From CAZIVE01 sp964542435 (GTDB lineage: Bacteria; Bacteroidota; Bacteroidia; Bacteroidales; Tannerellaceae), in NCBI GenBank assembly GCA_964542435.1, contig CAZIVE010000091.1:1-10334 (forward strand): DNA of 10,334 nt, in the 5' to 3' direction. Below the pieces are notes generated by a model that worked only from the letters and a program-made list of their open reading frames with translations, searched no databases and was not told the origin of the DNA. The first letter of the stretch is position 1; each line of letters begins with the position of its first letter. Shown here one piece after another: positions 1 to 6,239 of the stretch. A program made the position numbers and the translations under genes.

Positions 1-7
1 AATAACA

Positions 8-44
8 AAGAAAGGTACTTCGATAAAATCCAAGCACCTTTCTT
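8..44 (-). terminator. Rho-independent terminator downstream of nadC
   Basis: An inverted repeat pairs 8-20 with 32-44 around an 11-nt loop. Read on the minus strand the 13-bp stem is complete if one G-U pair is allowed (35 with 17). On the plus strand the same position is an A-C mismatch, so the structure favours leftward transcription. The minus-strand stem ends in T-rich sequence and runs into TGTTATT. It lies about 27 nt past the nadC stop and probably ends the DUF4783-nadC transcript. Confidence 0.65.
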
Positions 45-70
45 ATATCTTAAATTACGATATTCTCTGT

Positions 71-970
71 TCAACAGGCTTTGAAGCTCATGTCCAAACT
101 CTTTACGGAATGCGTCAAAGCTCCGACCGAAATAAAATCAACGCCACATTCGGCGTAACTGCGAATGGTATCGAGAGTGATGCCTCCGGAAGATTCGGTT
201 TCGAAGCGCCCTGCTATCATCTCCACAGCTTTCTTCGTATCGGCTACAGTAAAGTTGTCGAGCATAACACGATCCACACCTCCGCAATCGATAACTTGCT
301 GCAATTCATCAAAATTACGTACTTCAATTTCAATCTTTAAGTTCAGCCCCTTTTCCTTCAGATAGTTCTGTGCACAATGAATGGCTTTTTCAATACCACC
401 GGCAAAATCCACATGGTTGTCCTTGAGGAGAATCATGTCAAACAGTCCGATACGATGATTCATGCCGCCACCCAATTTCACAGCCATCTTCTCCATCATA
501 CGCATTCCCGGCGTTGTCTTACGCGTATCCAGCACATGCGTTTTCGTACCTTTTAGAGCTTCCACATAACGACGGGTCGTCGTTGCGATTCCACTCATGC
601 GCTGCATCACATTAAGCATCACACGTTCAGCCTGAAGCAGTGAACGAATACTGCCTTCAACGGTAAAGGCGATGTCTCCCTTCTTTACATCCGATCCATC
701 CTGAATGAAGACGGTCATCTTCAGGTTATGATCGACATATTCAAAGATAAGCTTTGCCATTTCCACACCAGCCAGCACGCCATCTTCCTTGATGATAAGA
801 CGGCTTTTTCCTAATGCATTTTCCGGAATACAACAGAGGGTGGAATGATCTCCTCCACCGACATCTTCGGCAAAAGCGAGTCTTATCAAGACATCGATCA
901 TCAGTTGACACTCTTTATCTCTCAAGCGCTTTGGATCATTCAGATCATTCAAATCTTTCATCGCATTCAT
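71..970 (-). CDS. nadC: Nicotinate-nucleotide pyrophosphorylase (quinolinate phosphoribosyltransferase)
   Basis: NadC converts quinolinate and PRPP to nicotinate mononucleotide, CO2 and pyrophosphate, the step where de novo NAD synthesis joins the common pathway. It is cytosolic. Family motifs are clear: LDTRKTTPGMR at about residues 147-157, GGGMNHRIGL at 167-176, LKDNH at 182-186, then EIEV and MLDNF strands of the phosphoribosyltransferase barrel, ending in the DFISVGALTHS phosphate-binding region. At about 299 residues it is slightly longer than usual (about 280) because of a 20-25 residue N-terminal extension before the conserved LIRLAFAEDVGGGDHST segment. The start is uncertain: TTG at 979, ATG at 970 or 961, or an in-frame ATG at 901 that would remove the extension. 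I chose the most upstream ATG. The DUF4783 stop is only 11 nt upstream, so the two genes probably form an operon. Confidence 0.95.
   Translation of the reverse strand: MNAMKDLNDLNDPKRLRDKECQLMIDVLIRLAFAEDVGGGDHSTLCCIPENALGKSRLIIKEDGVLAGVEMAKLIFEYVDHNLKMTVFIQDGSDVKKGDIAFTVEGSIRSLLQAERVMLNVMQRMSGIATTTRRYVEALKGTKTHVLDTRKTTPGMRMMEKMAVKLGGGMNHRIGLFDMILLKDNHVDFAGGIEKAIHCAQNYLKEKGLNLKIEIEVRNFDELQQVIDCGGVDRVMLDNFTVADTKKAVEMIAGRFETESSGGITLDTIRSYAECGVDFISVGALTHSVKSLDMSFKAC
934..960. repeat. 9-bp in-frame tandem repeat near the nadC start
   Basis: GATCATTCA is repeated exactly at 934-942 and 943-951. A degenerate third unit, AATCTTTCA, follows at 952-960 with two mismatches. On the minus strand this encodes Leu-Asn-Asp twice, preceded by a related Met-Lys-Asp, inside the unconserved NadC leader. 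The unit length keeps the reading frame. Confidence 0.7.
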
Positions 971-981
971 CTCTTCCAAAA

Positions 982-1359
982 TTATTGTTCTATTCTTATT
1001 GACTGTATAACCGGTTTATTGTTTTTGTTGGTATAAGTGATGTTCACACGAAACTCACCTTTTGCTGTAGGAAGTTTCCCTACGACAAAACCACCGTCAG
1101 CTTTATCAGCCTGGTGAAGGACCTTGAAGTCGGTCGGTTTGTTGCCGCCAAAAAAGGAGGCGAGCGCATTGACTGCATCCGTTCCGGAGCATTTCTTATT
1201 CGTCCCTGGAATAGCCACTTCAACCTGTTCACCCATCGACGAAGTGAGCGAGGAGGCATTTCCGCCTTTAAGCGCACTCTGCAATGCGGAAATATCCGTT
1301 GCTTTCACACCTGCCACTGCTGCCAGGAAGGCAATAACCAAAAGAAATCGTTTCATCAT
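982..1359 (-). CDS. Small secreted DUF4783 family protein
   Basis: This 125-residue protein begins with a lysine-arginine n-region and a hydrophobic core (about residues 5-18), with a likely signal peptidase I site after the Ala of VKA near residue 20. No lipobox Cys is present, so it should be released to the periplasm or beyond rather than lipidated. The mature part fits DUF4783 proteins of Bacteroidota: a helical start, then strands ending in GEFRVNITYTN and a C-terminal strand QSIRIEQ, a pattern like small NTF2/SnoaL-type alpha+beta folds. Function is unknown; proximity to nadC is commonly seen but does not show a role in NAD synthesis. The start is the first of two adjacent ATG codons. 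A promoter-like site lies just upstream, divergent from rlmH. Confidence 0.85.
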   Translation of the reverse strand: MMKRFLLVIAFLAAVAGVKATDISALQSALKGGNASSLTSSMGEQVEVAIPGTNKKCSGTDAVNALASFFGGNKPTDFKVLHQADKADGGFVVGKLPTAKGEFRVNITYTNKNNKPVIQSIRIEQ

Positions 1360-1387
1360 GACTCTTATATTATTAATTGATTGCGCA

Positions 1388-1419
1388 CGAAGTTAAGACT
1401 ATTTCCTTAATTTCGCAAC
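1388..1419 (-). promoter_or_regulatory. Predicted Bacteroidetes-type promoter for DUF4783-nadC
   Basis: On the minus strand GTTG (1419-1416) is followed after exactly 20 nt by TAACTTCG (1395-1388). The Bacteroidetes primary sigma consensus is TTTG, 19-21 nt, TAnnTTTG, so each box has one mismatch and the spacing is right. Transcription would begin near 1383, giving a leader of about 25 nt before the ATG at 1359. Inferred from pattern only. Confidence 0.45.
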
Positions 1420-1443
1420 CGTAACGAAACAAAGGTAACACAA

Positions 1444-1917
1444 ATGAAGATAGAACTGATCGTCGTCGGCAAAACCGATGCCTCCTATTTCATCGCGGCT
1501 CTTGAAGAATACAGGAAACGTCTGGTGCATTACATTCCTTTTGAAATGGAGGTTATTCCCGACATTCGCAACACGAAGAATCTCTCGGAGAAACAGCAGA
1601 AGGAAAAGGAGGGCGAACTGATCCTGCATGCTTTACAGCCCGGAGATTGGATTGTACTGCTCGACGAACATGGCCGTGAATACAGTTCGATGGAGTTTTC
1701 TTCGTACCTAGCCGAGAAGATGCAGAGCGTGCCCAAACGTCTGGTCTTCATCATAGGCGGTCCATACGGATTCAGCGAACCGGTTTATAAAGCTGCCAAC
1801 GAAAAGATTTCCCTCAGCCGCATGACCTTTTCGCATCAGATGATTCGCATCATCTTCGTAGAACAACTGTATCGAGCCATGACGATTCTTCACCACGAAC
1901 CTTACCACCACGAATAA
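1444..1917 (+). CDS. rlmH: 23S rRNA (pseudouridine-1915 N3) methyltransferase
   Basis: RlmH is a SPOUT-class methyltransferase that methylates N3 of pseudouridine 1915 in helix 69 of 23S rRNA, using S-adenosylmethionine on assembled 70S ribosomes. The 157-residue length is standard. Visible signatures are the N-terminal MKIELIVVGK strand, LLDEHGREYSS at about 73-83, the glycine-rich FIIGGPYGFS (about 102-111) that forms the trefoil-knot cofactor loop, and the diagnostic C-terminal stretch from SLSRMTFSHQ through IFVEQLYRA to HHEPYHHE, which carries the active-site region. The ATG at 1444 has the A-rich leader typical of this phylum and no strong Shine-Dalgarno sequence. The gene is transcribed alone, divergent from the DUF4783 gene and convergent with fucI. 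Confidence 0.97.
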   Translation: MKIELIVVGKTDASYFIAALEEYRKRLVHYIPFEMEVIPDIRNTKNLSEKQQKEKEGELILHALQPGDWIVLLDEHGREYSSMEFSSYLAEKMQSVPKRLVFIIGGPYGFSEPVYKAANEKISLSRMTFSHQMIRIIFVEQLYRAMTILHHEPYHHE

Positions 1918-1950
1918 AAAAGCCCTCGAAATTTGCATCCGAGGGCTTTT
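1918..1950. terminator. Bidirectional terminator between rlmH and fucI
   Basis: A perfect 11-bp inverted repeat pairs 1918-1928 with 1940-1950 (AAAAGCCCTCG and its complement) around an 11-nt loop. It begins right after the rlmH stop and lies 15 nt past the fucI stop. The minus strand leaves the stem through six consecutive T residues and the plus strand through TTTTGTAT, so it can end both convergent transcripts. Confidence 0.88.
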
Positions 1951-1965
1951 GTATATGCATCAAGA

Positions 1966-3753
1966 TTATCGAACGGTCGATGAATAGAGCGGTCCGTAAT
2001 TGGCGCAAGCACGATAGTCGGCACTCTCCTTATCAGTTCCAAAAGCATTCCAAGCGGCAGGACGGAAAATCTTGTCCTCATCCACATTGTGCATACAAAC
2101 CGGAATGTGCAGCATAGAAGCCATCGTGATCAGATCGGCACCGATGTGTCCGTAACTGATGGCTCCATGATTGGCGCCCCAGCAATTCATTACTGAATAG
2201 GCATCTGTGAAGCAGCCTTTACCTGTAACACGCGGAACAAAGAAGGTTGATGGCCACGTACGATCGGTACGTTTGTTGATGATGTCGAACACTTCGGGCG
2301 GGAACGTTGCAGTCCAACCCTCGGCCAGCTGCAGCACCGGACCGAGACCTTTGATTCGATTGATACGGCACATCGTGACAGGCATTTCGGGACGTGTGAG
2401 GAAATTGGCAGAGAAGCCGCCTCCACGGAAATACTCCAAAGATGCCGGATACCATGAAGTGGCGTTGAGCATACGTTCAACCTCTTCCTCCGAAATATCC
2501 CAATACGGTTTCATCACAGGTTTGCCCTCGTCATCGCACTGCTGTCCGGTTCCGTCGAGCGTACAGGAACCAGAATTGATCAGATGGATAGCGCCACTCT
2601 GAAGCAATCCATCGGGAGTCCAACCGCTGACACGCTGAATGGCATCCGGACTCCAATAGGTTCGTACGTCGGCAAACATCTGGGCACGATTAGTGAGAAG
2701 ATGCATGAACAACATTGAAAGTCCATTGAGATGATCGTTCTCTGTAGCGAAGACAAACGGTTCGCGTGTTCCGTTCCAATCGAATGAAGTATTGAGCATT
2801 GTCTCAGAGAAGTCACCGTTGGGCATGAAATCAGTCCACTGACGCTGTCCCTGGAAACCTCCGGCAATGGCATTGTGTCCGTTTGCCTCTTCTTTATAAT
2901 CGATGTCAGCCAAACGAGGATTGCCAATCATCAAGTCACGGATAATCATGGTCATCTTTACAACAAACTCCCAATCTTTATCCTTCTGCTGACGACTGGT
3001 GCGTAGTTTCTCAGGATTATAATCCGTTCCTTCACGTGACATGCAATGAATCTTCGTCCAAGCCATAGCCTTTTCGAATTCATCCTTGTCATAGATACCC
3101 TGTTCAACGCGACGAATAATTTCCGAACTGTCAACCGATTCGGCACGAATACCCAAATAATCCTGAAGGAAATCCGGATCTACAATCGATCCTCCGATGC
3201 CCATTGCCACAGAACCGACAGAAAGATAGGATTTACCGCGCATCTGTGCGACAGCAATACCAGCACGTGCAAAGCGCAACAGTTTCTCCTTCACATCGTC
3301 AGGTATGACGTTGGCACTTGCCTCTTGTACATCTCTTCCATAGATGCCGAAAGCGGGAAGTCCTTTCTGAGCATGACAAGCCAAAGCAGCTGCCAGATAG
3401 ACAGCGCCCGGACGTTCTGTTCCGTTGAATCCCCAAATGGCTTTCGGAATATAAGGATTCATATCAATGGTCTCCGATCCGTAGCACCAGCAAGGTGTTA
3501 CTGAAACAGAAAGACCTACACCGGCACGTTCAAACTTCTCGGCACATTGAGCCGCTTCATTGACGCCACCGATGCAGCTGTCAGCAATGACACATTCTAC
3601 ATTAGAACCGTCAGCATATTTCAATTCGTCTTCAAACAGATCGGCCACACGATGGGCTAAGCCCATGGTCATGTCTTCAAGCGATTCACGCACGCCGCGA
3701 CGCCGCCCGTCAATAATAGGACGAATACCGATTTTTGGATTTTGATTTTTCAT
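1966..3753 (-). CDS. fucI: L-fucose isomerase
   Basis: FucI interconverts L-fucose and L-fuculose (and often D-arabinose and D-ribulose) using Mn2+, the first intracellular step of fucose catabolism. The protein has 595 residues against 591 in E. coli. From remembered E. coli numbering (Glu337, Asp361, His528 as metal ligands), the equivalents are Glu338 in ATENDHLNG, Asp362 in FADVRTYW and His529 in GANHG, a uniform offset of one, so the active site is intact. Other family blocks include IGIRPIIDGRRRG at the N-terminus, GFQGQRQWTDF (about 299-309) and FDWNGTREPF (324-333). The ATG at 3753 starts the conserved N-terminus. It lies 52 nt downstream of the fucP stop with no terminator between, so it is the second gene of a fucP-fucI operon. 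No fuculokinase or fuculose-phosphate aldolase gene is in the window. Confidence 0.97.
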   Translation of the reverse strand: MKNQNPKIGIRPIIDGRRRGVRESLEDMTMGLAHRVADLFEDELKYADGSNVECVIADSCIGGVNEAAQCAEKFERAGVGLSVSVTPCWCYGSETIDMNPYIPKAIWGFNGTERPGAVYLAAALACHAQKGLPAFGIYGRDVQEASANVIPDDVKEKLLRFARAGIAVAQMRGKSYLSVGSVAMGIGGSIVDPDFLQDYLGIRAESVDSSEIIRRVEQGIYDKDEFEKAMAWTKIHCMSREGTDYNPEKLRTSRQQKDKDWEFVVKMTMIIRDLMIGNPRLADIDYKEEANGHNAIAGGFQGQRQWTDFMPNGDFSETMLNTSFDWNGTREPFVFATENDHLNGLSMLFMHLLTNRAQMFADVRTYWSPDAIQRVSGWTPDGLLQSGAIHLINSGSCTLDGTGQQCDDEGKPVMKPYWDISEEEVERMLNATSWYPASLEYFRGGGFSANFLTRPEMPVTMCRINRIKGLGPVLQLAEGWTATFPPEVFDIINKRTDRTWPSTFFVPRVTGKGCFTDAYSVMNCWGANHGAISYGHIGADLITMASMLHIPVCMHNVDEDKIFRPAAWNAFGTDKESADYRACANYGPLYSSTVR

Positions 3754-3805
3754 ACGCTACTTATTATATGTTTTTTTGGTTTAGATAAATAACAGAATTC
3801 TTTTG

Positions 3806-5035
3806 TTATTCGGCTACTTCAACTTTATAGCCTTTCAATCCGAAGTAGGCAATATAAACGAAGCAGACGAGCGGGATGATAAATCCGATAGCCATATTCT
3901 TTTCGCCAAGCAATCCCATCAATATCGGTGAGAAAGCACCGCCCATCACGCCCATCACGATAAACGAGGCAGCACGTTTGGTGTGAACACCCATCTTGGT
4001 CAGTCCCAAAGCAAAGATAGTCGGGAACATAATGCTCATGAAGAAGAAGGTGGCGCAAAGAGCTACAAGCGAGACGATGCCAAACGGGAAGATCACAAGG
4101 AGCATCATCAAAGCGCTGGCAATGGCATAGGTCGCGAGTACCTTGTTAGCTGCCATTTTACCCATGATGTAACTACCAGACAATCGTCCGATCATAAAGA
4201 GCGTCATACCGCCGATAGCCAAGTAAAAAGAAGCTTTCTCAGGAGAAATACTCGTGTCGTATTCCGTCACGTAGTTGATGAAGAGACTGAACACTCCGGT
4301 CTGCGCTGCCACATAAAGGAATTGCGCGATCACGGCTAACACAAAGTGACGGTGTTTCCACATACTGTCTTTTACTGCAGCATCCGTGGAATCAGGCTGA
4401 TCGGGAACTTCATTCTTCTCTTTGATATCGGGAAGCTTGGTCAGGAAGAACAGCACAGCGATGATCAACACGATAATTCCAAGGATGATATAAGGTTTGC
4501 TCAATGCCATAGAATCACCCGGATCAGCACCAAGGATCAGTTTGCCACCAATCAGCGGACCAAGAATCAAACCTAGACCGTTGAAGGACTGCGAGAGATT
4601 GATACGCTGTGCAGCGAATTCCTGCGGACCCAACACAGTTGAATAAGGATTGGCTGCCGTTTCGAGCATGCACAAACCGCAGGCCAAAATGAACAATGCC
4701 AGAAGGAAAGGCTGAGGCGAATGAAGAAAGGCAGCAGGAATAAATCCAAAGGCTCCGATTGCATAGAGCGTCAATCCCGAGAGGATTCCTCTCTTATAAC
4801 CAAACTTTTTCATGAAAAGTCCTGCGGGCACACTCATAATACCATAGGCGATATAGGTAGAGAACTGTACAAGTCCCGACTGAGCTTTCGACATCTGGAA
4901 TGCCAGCTGGAAATGCTTGTTCAGCACATCCAACATTCCGTTGGCAAGTCCCCACATCATGAAAAGACTGGTGATTAGCATGAAAGGAAGCAGATAGCTT
5001 TTCCCTTTGGGAGAAGTAAAGATGGATTTCTTCAT
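3806..5035 (-). CDS. fucP: L-fucose:proton symporter (major facilitator superfamily)
   Basis: FucP is an inner-membrane permease that imports L-fucose with a proton. The protein of about 409 residues is strongly hydrophobic, with segments compatible with twelve transmembrane helices and a charged central cytoplasmic loop (DIKEKNEVPDQPDSTD, about 204-219) between the two six-helix halves. The two acidic residues known to matter in E. coli FucP (Asp46, Glu135) have clear counterparts: Asp36 in ANGMLDVLNKHFQ and Glu125 in MLETAANPY, with the same 89-residue separation. Substrate assignment is reinforced by fucI directly downstream. I chose the ATG at 5035, which starts MKKSIF and then the first helix. 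An in-frame ATG at 5065 would add ten residues coded by an AT repeat that looks like untranslated leader. Related sugar porters of the same family cannot be fully excluded. Confidence 0.93.
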   Translation of the reverse strand: MKKSIFTSPKGKSYLLPFMLITSLFMMWGLANGMLDVLNKHFQLAFQMSKAQSGLVQFSTYIAYGIMSVPAGLFMKKFGYKRGILSGLTLYAIGAFGFIPAAFLHSPQPFLLALFILACGLCMLETAANPYSTVLGPQEFAAQRINLSQSFNGLGLILGPLIGGKLILGADPGDSMALSKPYIILGIIVLIIAVLFFLTKLPDIKEKNEVPDQPDSTDAAVKDSMWKHRHFVLAVIAQFLYVAAQTGVFSLFINYVTEYDTSISPEKASFYLAIGGMTLFMIGRLSGSYIMGKMAANKVLATYAIASALMMLLVIFPFGIVSLVALCATFFFMSIMFPTIFALGLTKMGVHTKRAASFIVMGVMGGAFSPILMGLLGEKNMAIGFIIPLVCFVYIAYFGLKGYKVEVAE

Positions 5036-5058
5036 TATGTATATATATAAATGTATAA

Positions 5059-5101
5059 GGTGCACCTCGATCTAGCCCGAAAGCTCTTCGACCGACATCG
5101 G
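5059..5101. promoter_or_regulatory. Palindrome-bearing leader of fucP, possible operator region
   Basis: Between the promoter and fucP lies a short GC-rich island in otherwise AT-rich sequence. It holds CCGACATCGG (5092-5101), an inverted repeat of CCGA around a 2-nt centre that would overlie the predicted start of transcription, and the perfect 8-bp palindrome GGTGCACC (5059-5066). Both are plausible repressor sites for fucose control, but no regulator gene is adjacent and the assignment is inference. Confidence 0.3.
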
Positions 5102-5104
5102 CAA

Positions 5105-5136
5105 CAAACTTAGCATTTTTCCATTTTATATACAAA
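5105..5136 (-). promoter_or_regulatory. Predicted Bacteroidetes-type promoter for fucP-fucI
   Basis: On the minus strand TTTG (5136-5133) is followed after exactly 20 nt by TAAGTTTG (5112-5105). Both boxes match the Bacteroidetes primary sigma consensus (TTTG and TAnnTTTG) without mismatch and at the expected spacing. Transcription should begin near 5100, giving a leader of about 65 nt before the fucP ATG at 5035. Confidence 0.7.
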
Positions 5137-5235
5137 AATCAGCGGCTGTTTCTTTTGAATAATCAGCGTTATGTTTTTTATTGAATATTCTTTAACAAAA
5201 AATTGAAAAAGTCATGCTGTCTATATTTTTTTGAA

Positions 5236-5243
5236 TATATTTG
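5236..5243 (+). promoter_or_regulatory. Predicted -7 box for the response regulator unit
   Basis: TATATTTG matches the Bacteroidetes TAnnTTTG box exactly and lies 32 nt before the ATG at 5276, so transcription would begin near 5249. No TTTG is found at the ideal distance upstream. A weaker alternative pairs TTG at 5203-5205 with TATTTTTT at 5224-5231. The surrounding 5140-5245 sequence is very AT-rich. Confidence 0.45.
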
Positions 5244-5275
5244 TCTCTGAAAAATGAATCTAAAATCAAACTATC

Positions 5276-5659
5276 ATGGAAACGACTGATAAGCCGATTA
5301 TTTTAGTTGCTGAAGATGAAGAAAGCAATTATCTTCTTCTTAAGACTATCTTACAGAAACATTGTTCACTACTGCGTGCCAGAACGGGTAAAGAGGCACT
5401 CGAACAATATGACAACAACGAACATATCGACCTCATTCTCCTCGACATCAAAATGCCGGAGATGAATGGTATTGAAGCTCTGAAAATTATTCGTGAAAAG
5501 AACAAGGAGATCCCAATCATCATGCAGAGCGCTTATGTATTCGACTCGGATATGGAAGCCGCACGTCAAGCCGGAGCAACCGATTTCATCACGAAGCCTA
5601 TCAATTTGAAATTGCTCAGATCCACTATCAGTAAGTTCTGCCCATCTATCGTTTGGTAA
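5276..5659 (+). CDS. Single-domain response regulator (receiver domain only)
   Basis: This 127-residue protein is a CheY-like receiver domain with no output domain. All receiver landmarks are present: acidic pocket Glu13/Asp14, phospho-acceptor Asp57 in LILLDIKMP, the switch residue Ser85 in IIMQSAY, Tyr87 nearby, and Lys107 in the ITKPI motif. Phosphorylation by a histidine kinase or phosphotransfer protein is therefore expected. The sequence style (QSAY, GATDFITKPI) resembles receiver domains of Bacteroidota hybrid kinases and it may be a detached relative of one. No kinase gene is nearby, so the partner is unknown. Output probably occurs by protein contact. The gene is the first of a same-strand trio: the DUF2148 gene begins 21 nt after its stop. 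The ATG at 5276 fits the domain start. Confidence 0.92.
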   Translation: METTDKPIILVAEDEESNYLLLKTILQKHCSLLRARTGKEALEQYDNNEHIDLILLDIKMPEMNGIEALKIIREKNKEIPIIMQSAYVFDSDMEAARQAGATDFITKPINLKLLRSTISKFCPSIVW

Positions 5660-5680
5660 TCTCTTCATTAATTACTCAGC

Positions 5681-6223
5681 ATGATACTTAACGAGAGAGA
5701 TCTCAGATATGAATTGGTCATGGATGCGGTCCGCCGAATGATGACGGCTGCTCGAACTGCACCGAAAGGAAAAGGTGTGGATATCATCGAAGTGGCAGCG
5801 GTTACCGGCGAAGATATCCACCATGTATCTGAAGAACTGATCCGAATGAATCAAGAGAACGGCATGAAGTTTCTCTTACGCGATGCAGAGAATATCCTCA
5901 GCGCTGATGCTATAGTCGTCATAGGGACACATCAGCATAAACATGGATTAAACTGTGGACATTGCGGATTTGCCATTTGCGAAGCAAAACCTGATACTGT
6001 CCCATGCGCCATTAACTCCGTCGATGTGGGAATTGCTATCGGTTCGGCTGTGGCAACAGCAGCAGATATGCGGGTTGACACACGAATCATGTTCAGTGCC
6101 GGATTGGCTGCTCAAAGATTGAGAATCCTTGGCGATTGCAAATGCGTGTTTGCCATTCCCGTAAGTGCCTCCAGTAAGAATCCGTTCTTCGACAGAAAAC
6201 CCAAAGAGGAAACAACCAAATAA
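5681..6223 (+). CDS. DUF2148 (ferredoxin-like) protein, probable Fe-S or metal binder
   Basis: The 180-residue protein matches the DUF2148 family, often labelled ferredoxin domain-containing. The N-terminal part (AVRRMMTAARTAPKGKGVD, about 16-34) resembles the start of nitroreductase-like folds. The centre carries a cysteine cluster, Cys92-x2-Cys95-x4-Cys100 with Cys109 further on, and a Cys153-x-Cys155 pair near the C-terminus. These suit a 4Fe-4S cluster or another metal, although the spacing is not that of a classical ferredoxin. A His-x-His-x-x-His stretch (His84, His86 to His88 region) precedes the cluster. There is no signal peptide, so it is cytosolic. Biochemical function is unknown in the family. 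It sits 21 nt after the receiver-domain gene and 16 nt before the next gene, which suggests co-transcription. The ATG at 5681 begins the conserved region. Confidence 0.88.
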   Translation: MILNERDLRYELVMDAVRRMMTAARTAPKGKGVDIIEVAAVTGEDIHHVSEELIRMNQENGMKFLLRDAENILSADAIVVIGTHQHKHGLNCGHCGFAICEAKPDTVPCAINSVDVGIAIGSAVATAADMRVDTRIMFSAGLAAQRLRILGDCKCVFAIPVSASSKNPFFDRKPKEETTK

Positions 6224-6239
6224 TCGTATAGATATAACC

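Noticed and set aside
1381..1415. Plus-strand promoter for rlmH (TTG at 1381-1383, TAATTTCG at 1408-1415)
   Set aside because: The 24-nt gap is too long for the 19-21 nt expected, so I did not list it, although a promoter must exist in this short spacer.
3046..3504. 152-codon plus-strand open frame inside fucI
   Set aside because: It is antisense to a gene with a complete, motif-confirmed product.
5036..5065. Ten-residue N-terminal extension of fucP from an ATG at 5065
   Set aside because: The extension is coded mostly by a TA-repeat leader, and the family N-terminus begins shortly before the first helix, which fits the ATG at 5035.
6165..6239. In-frame upstream extension of the unknown protein from an ATG at 6165
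   Set aside because: It would overlap the DUF2148 coding region by 59 nt, and its residues are low-complexity Arg/Pro/Asn unlike the rest of the protein.
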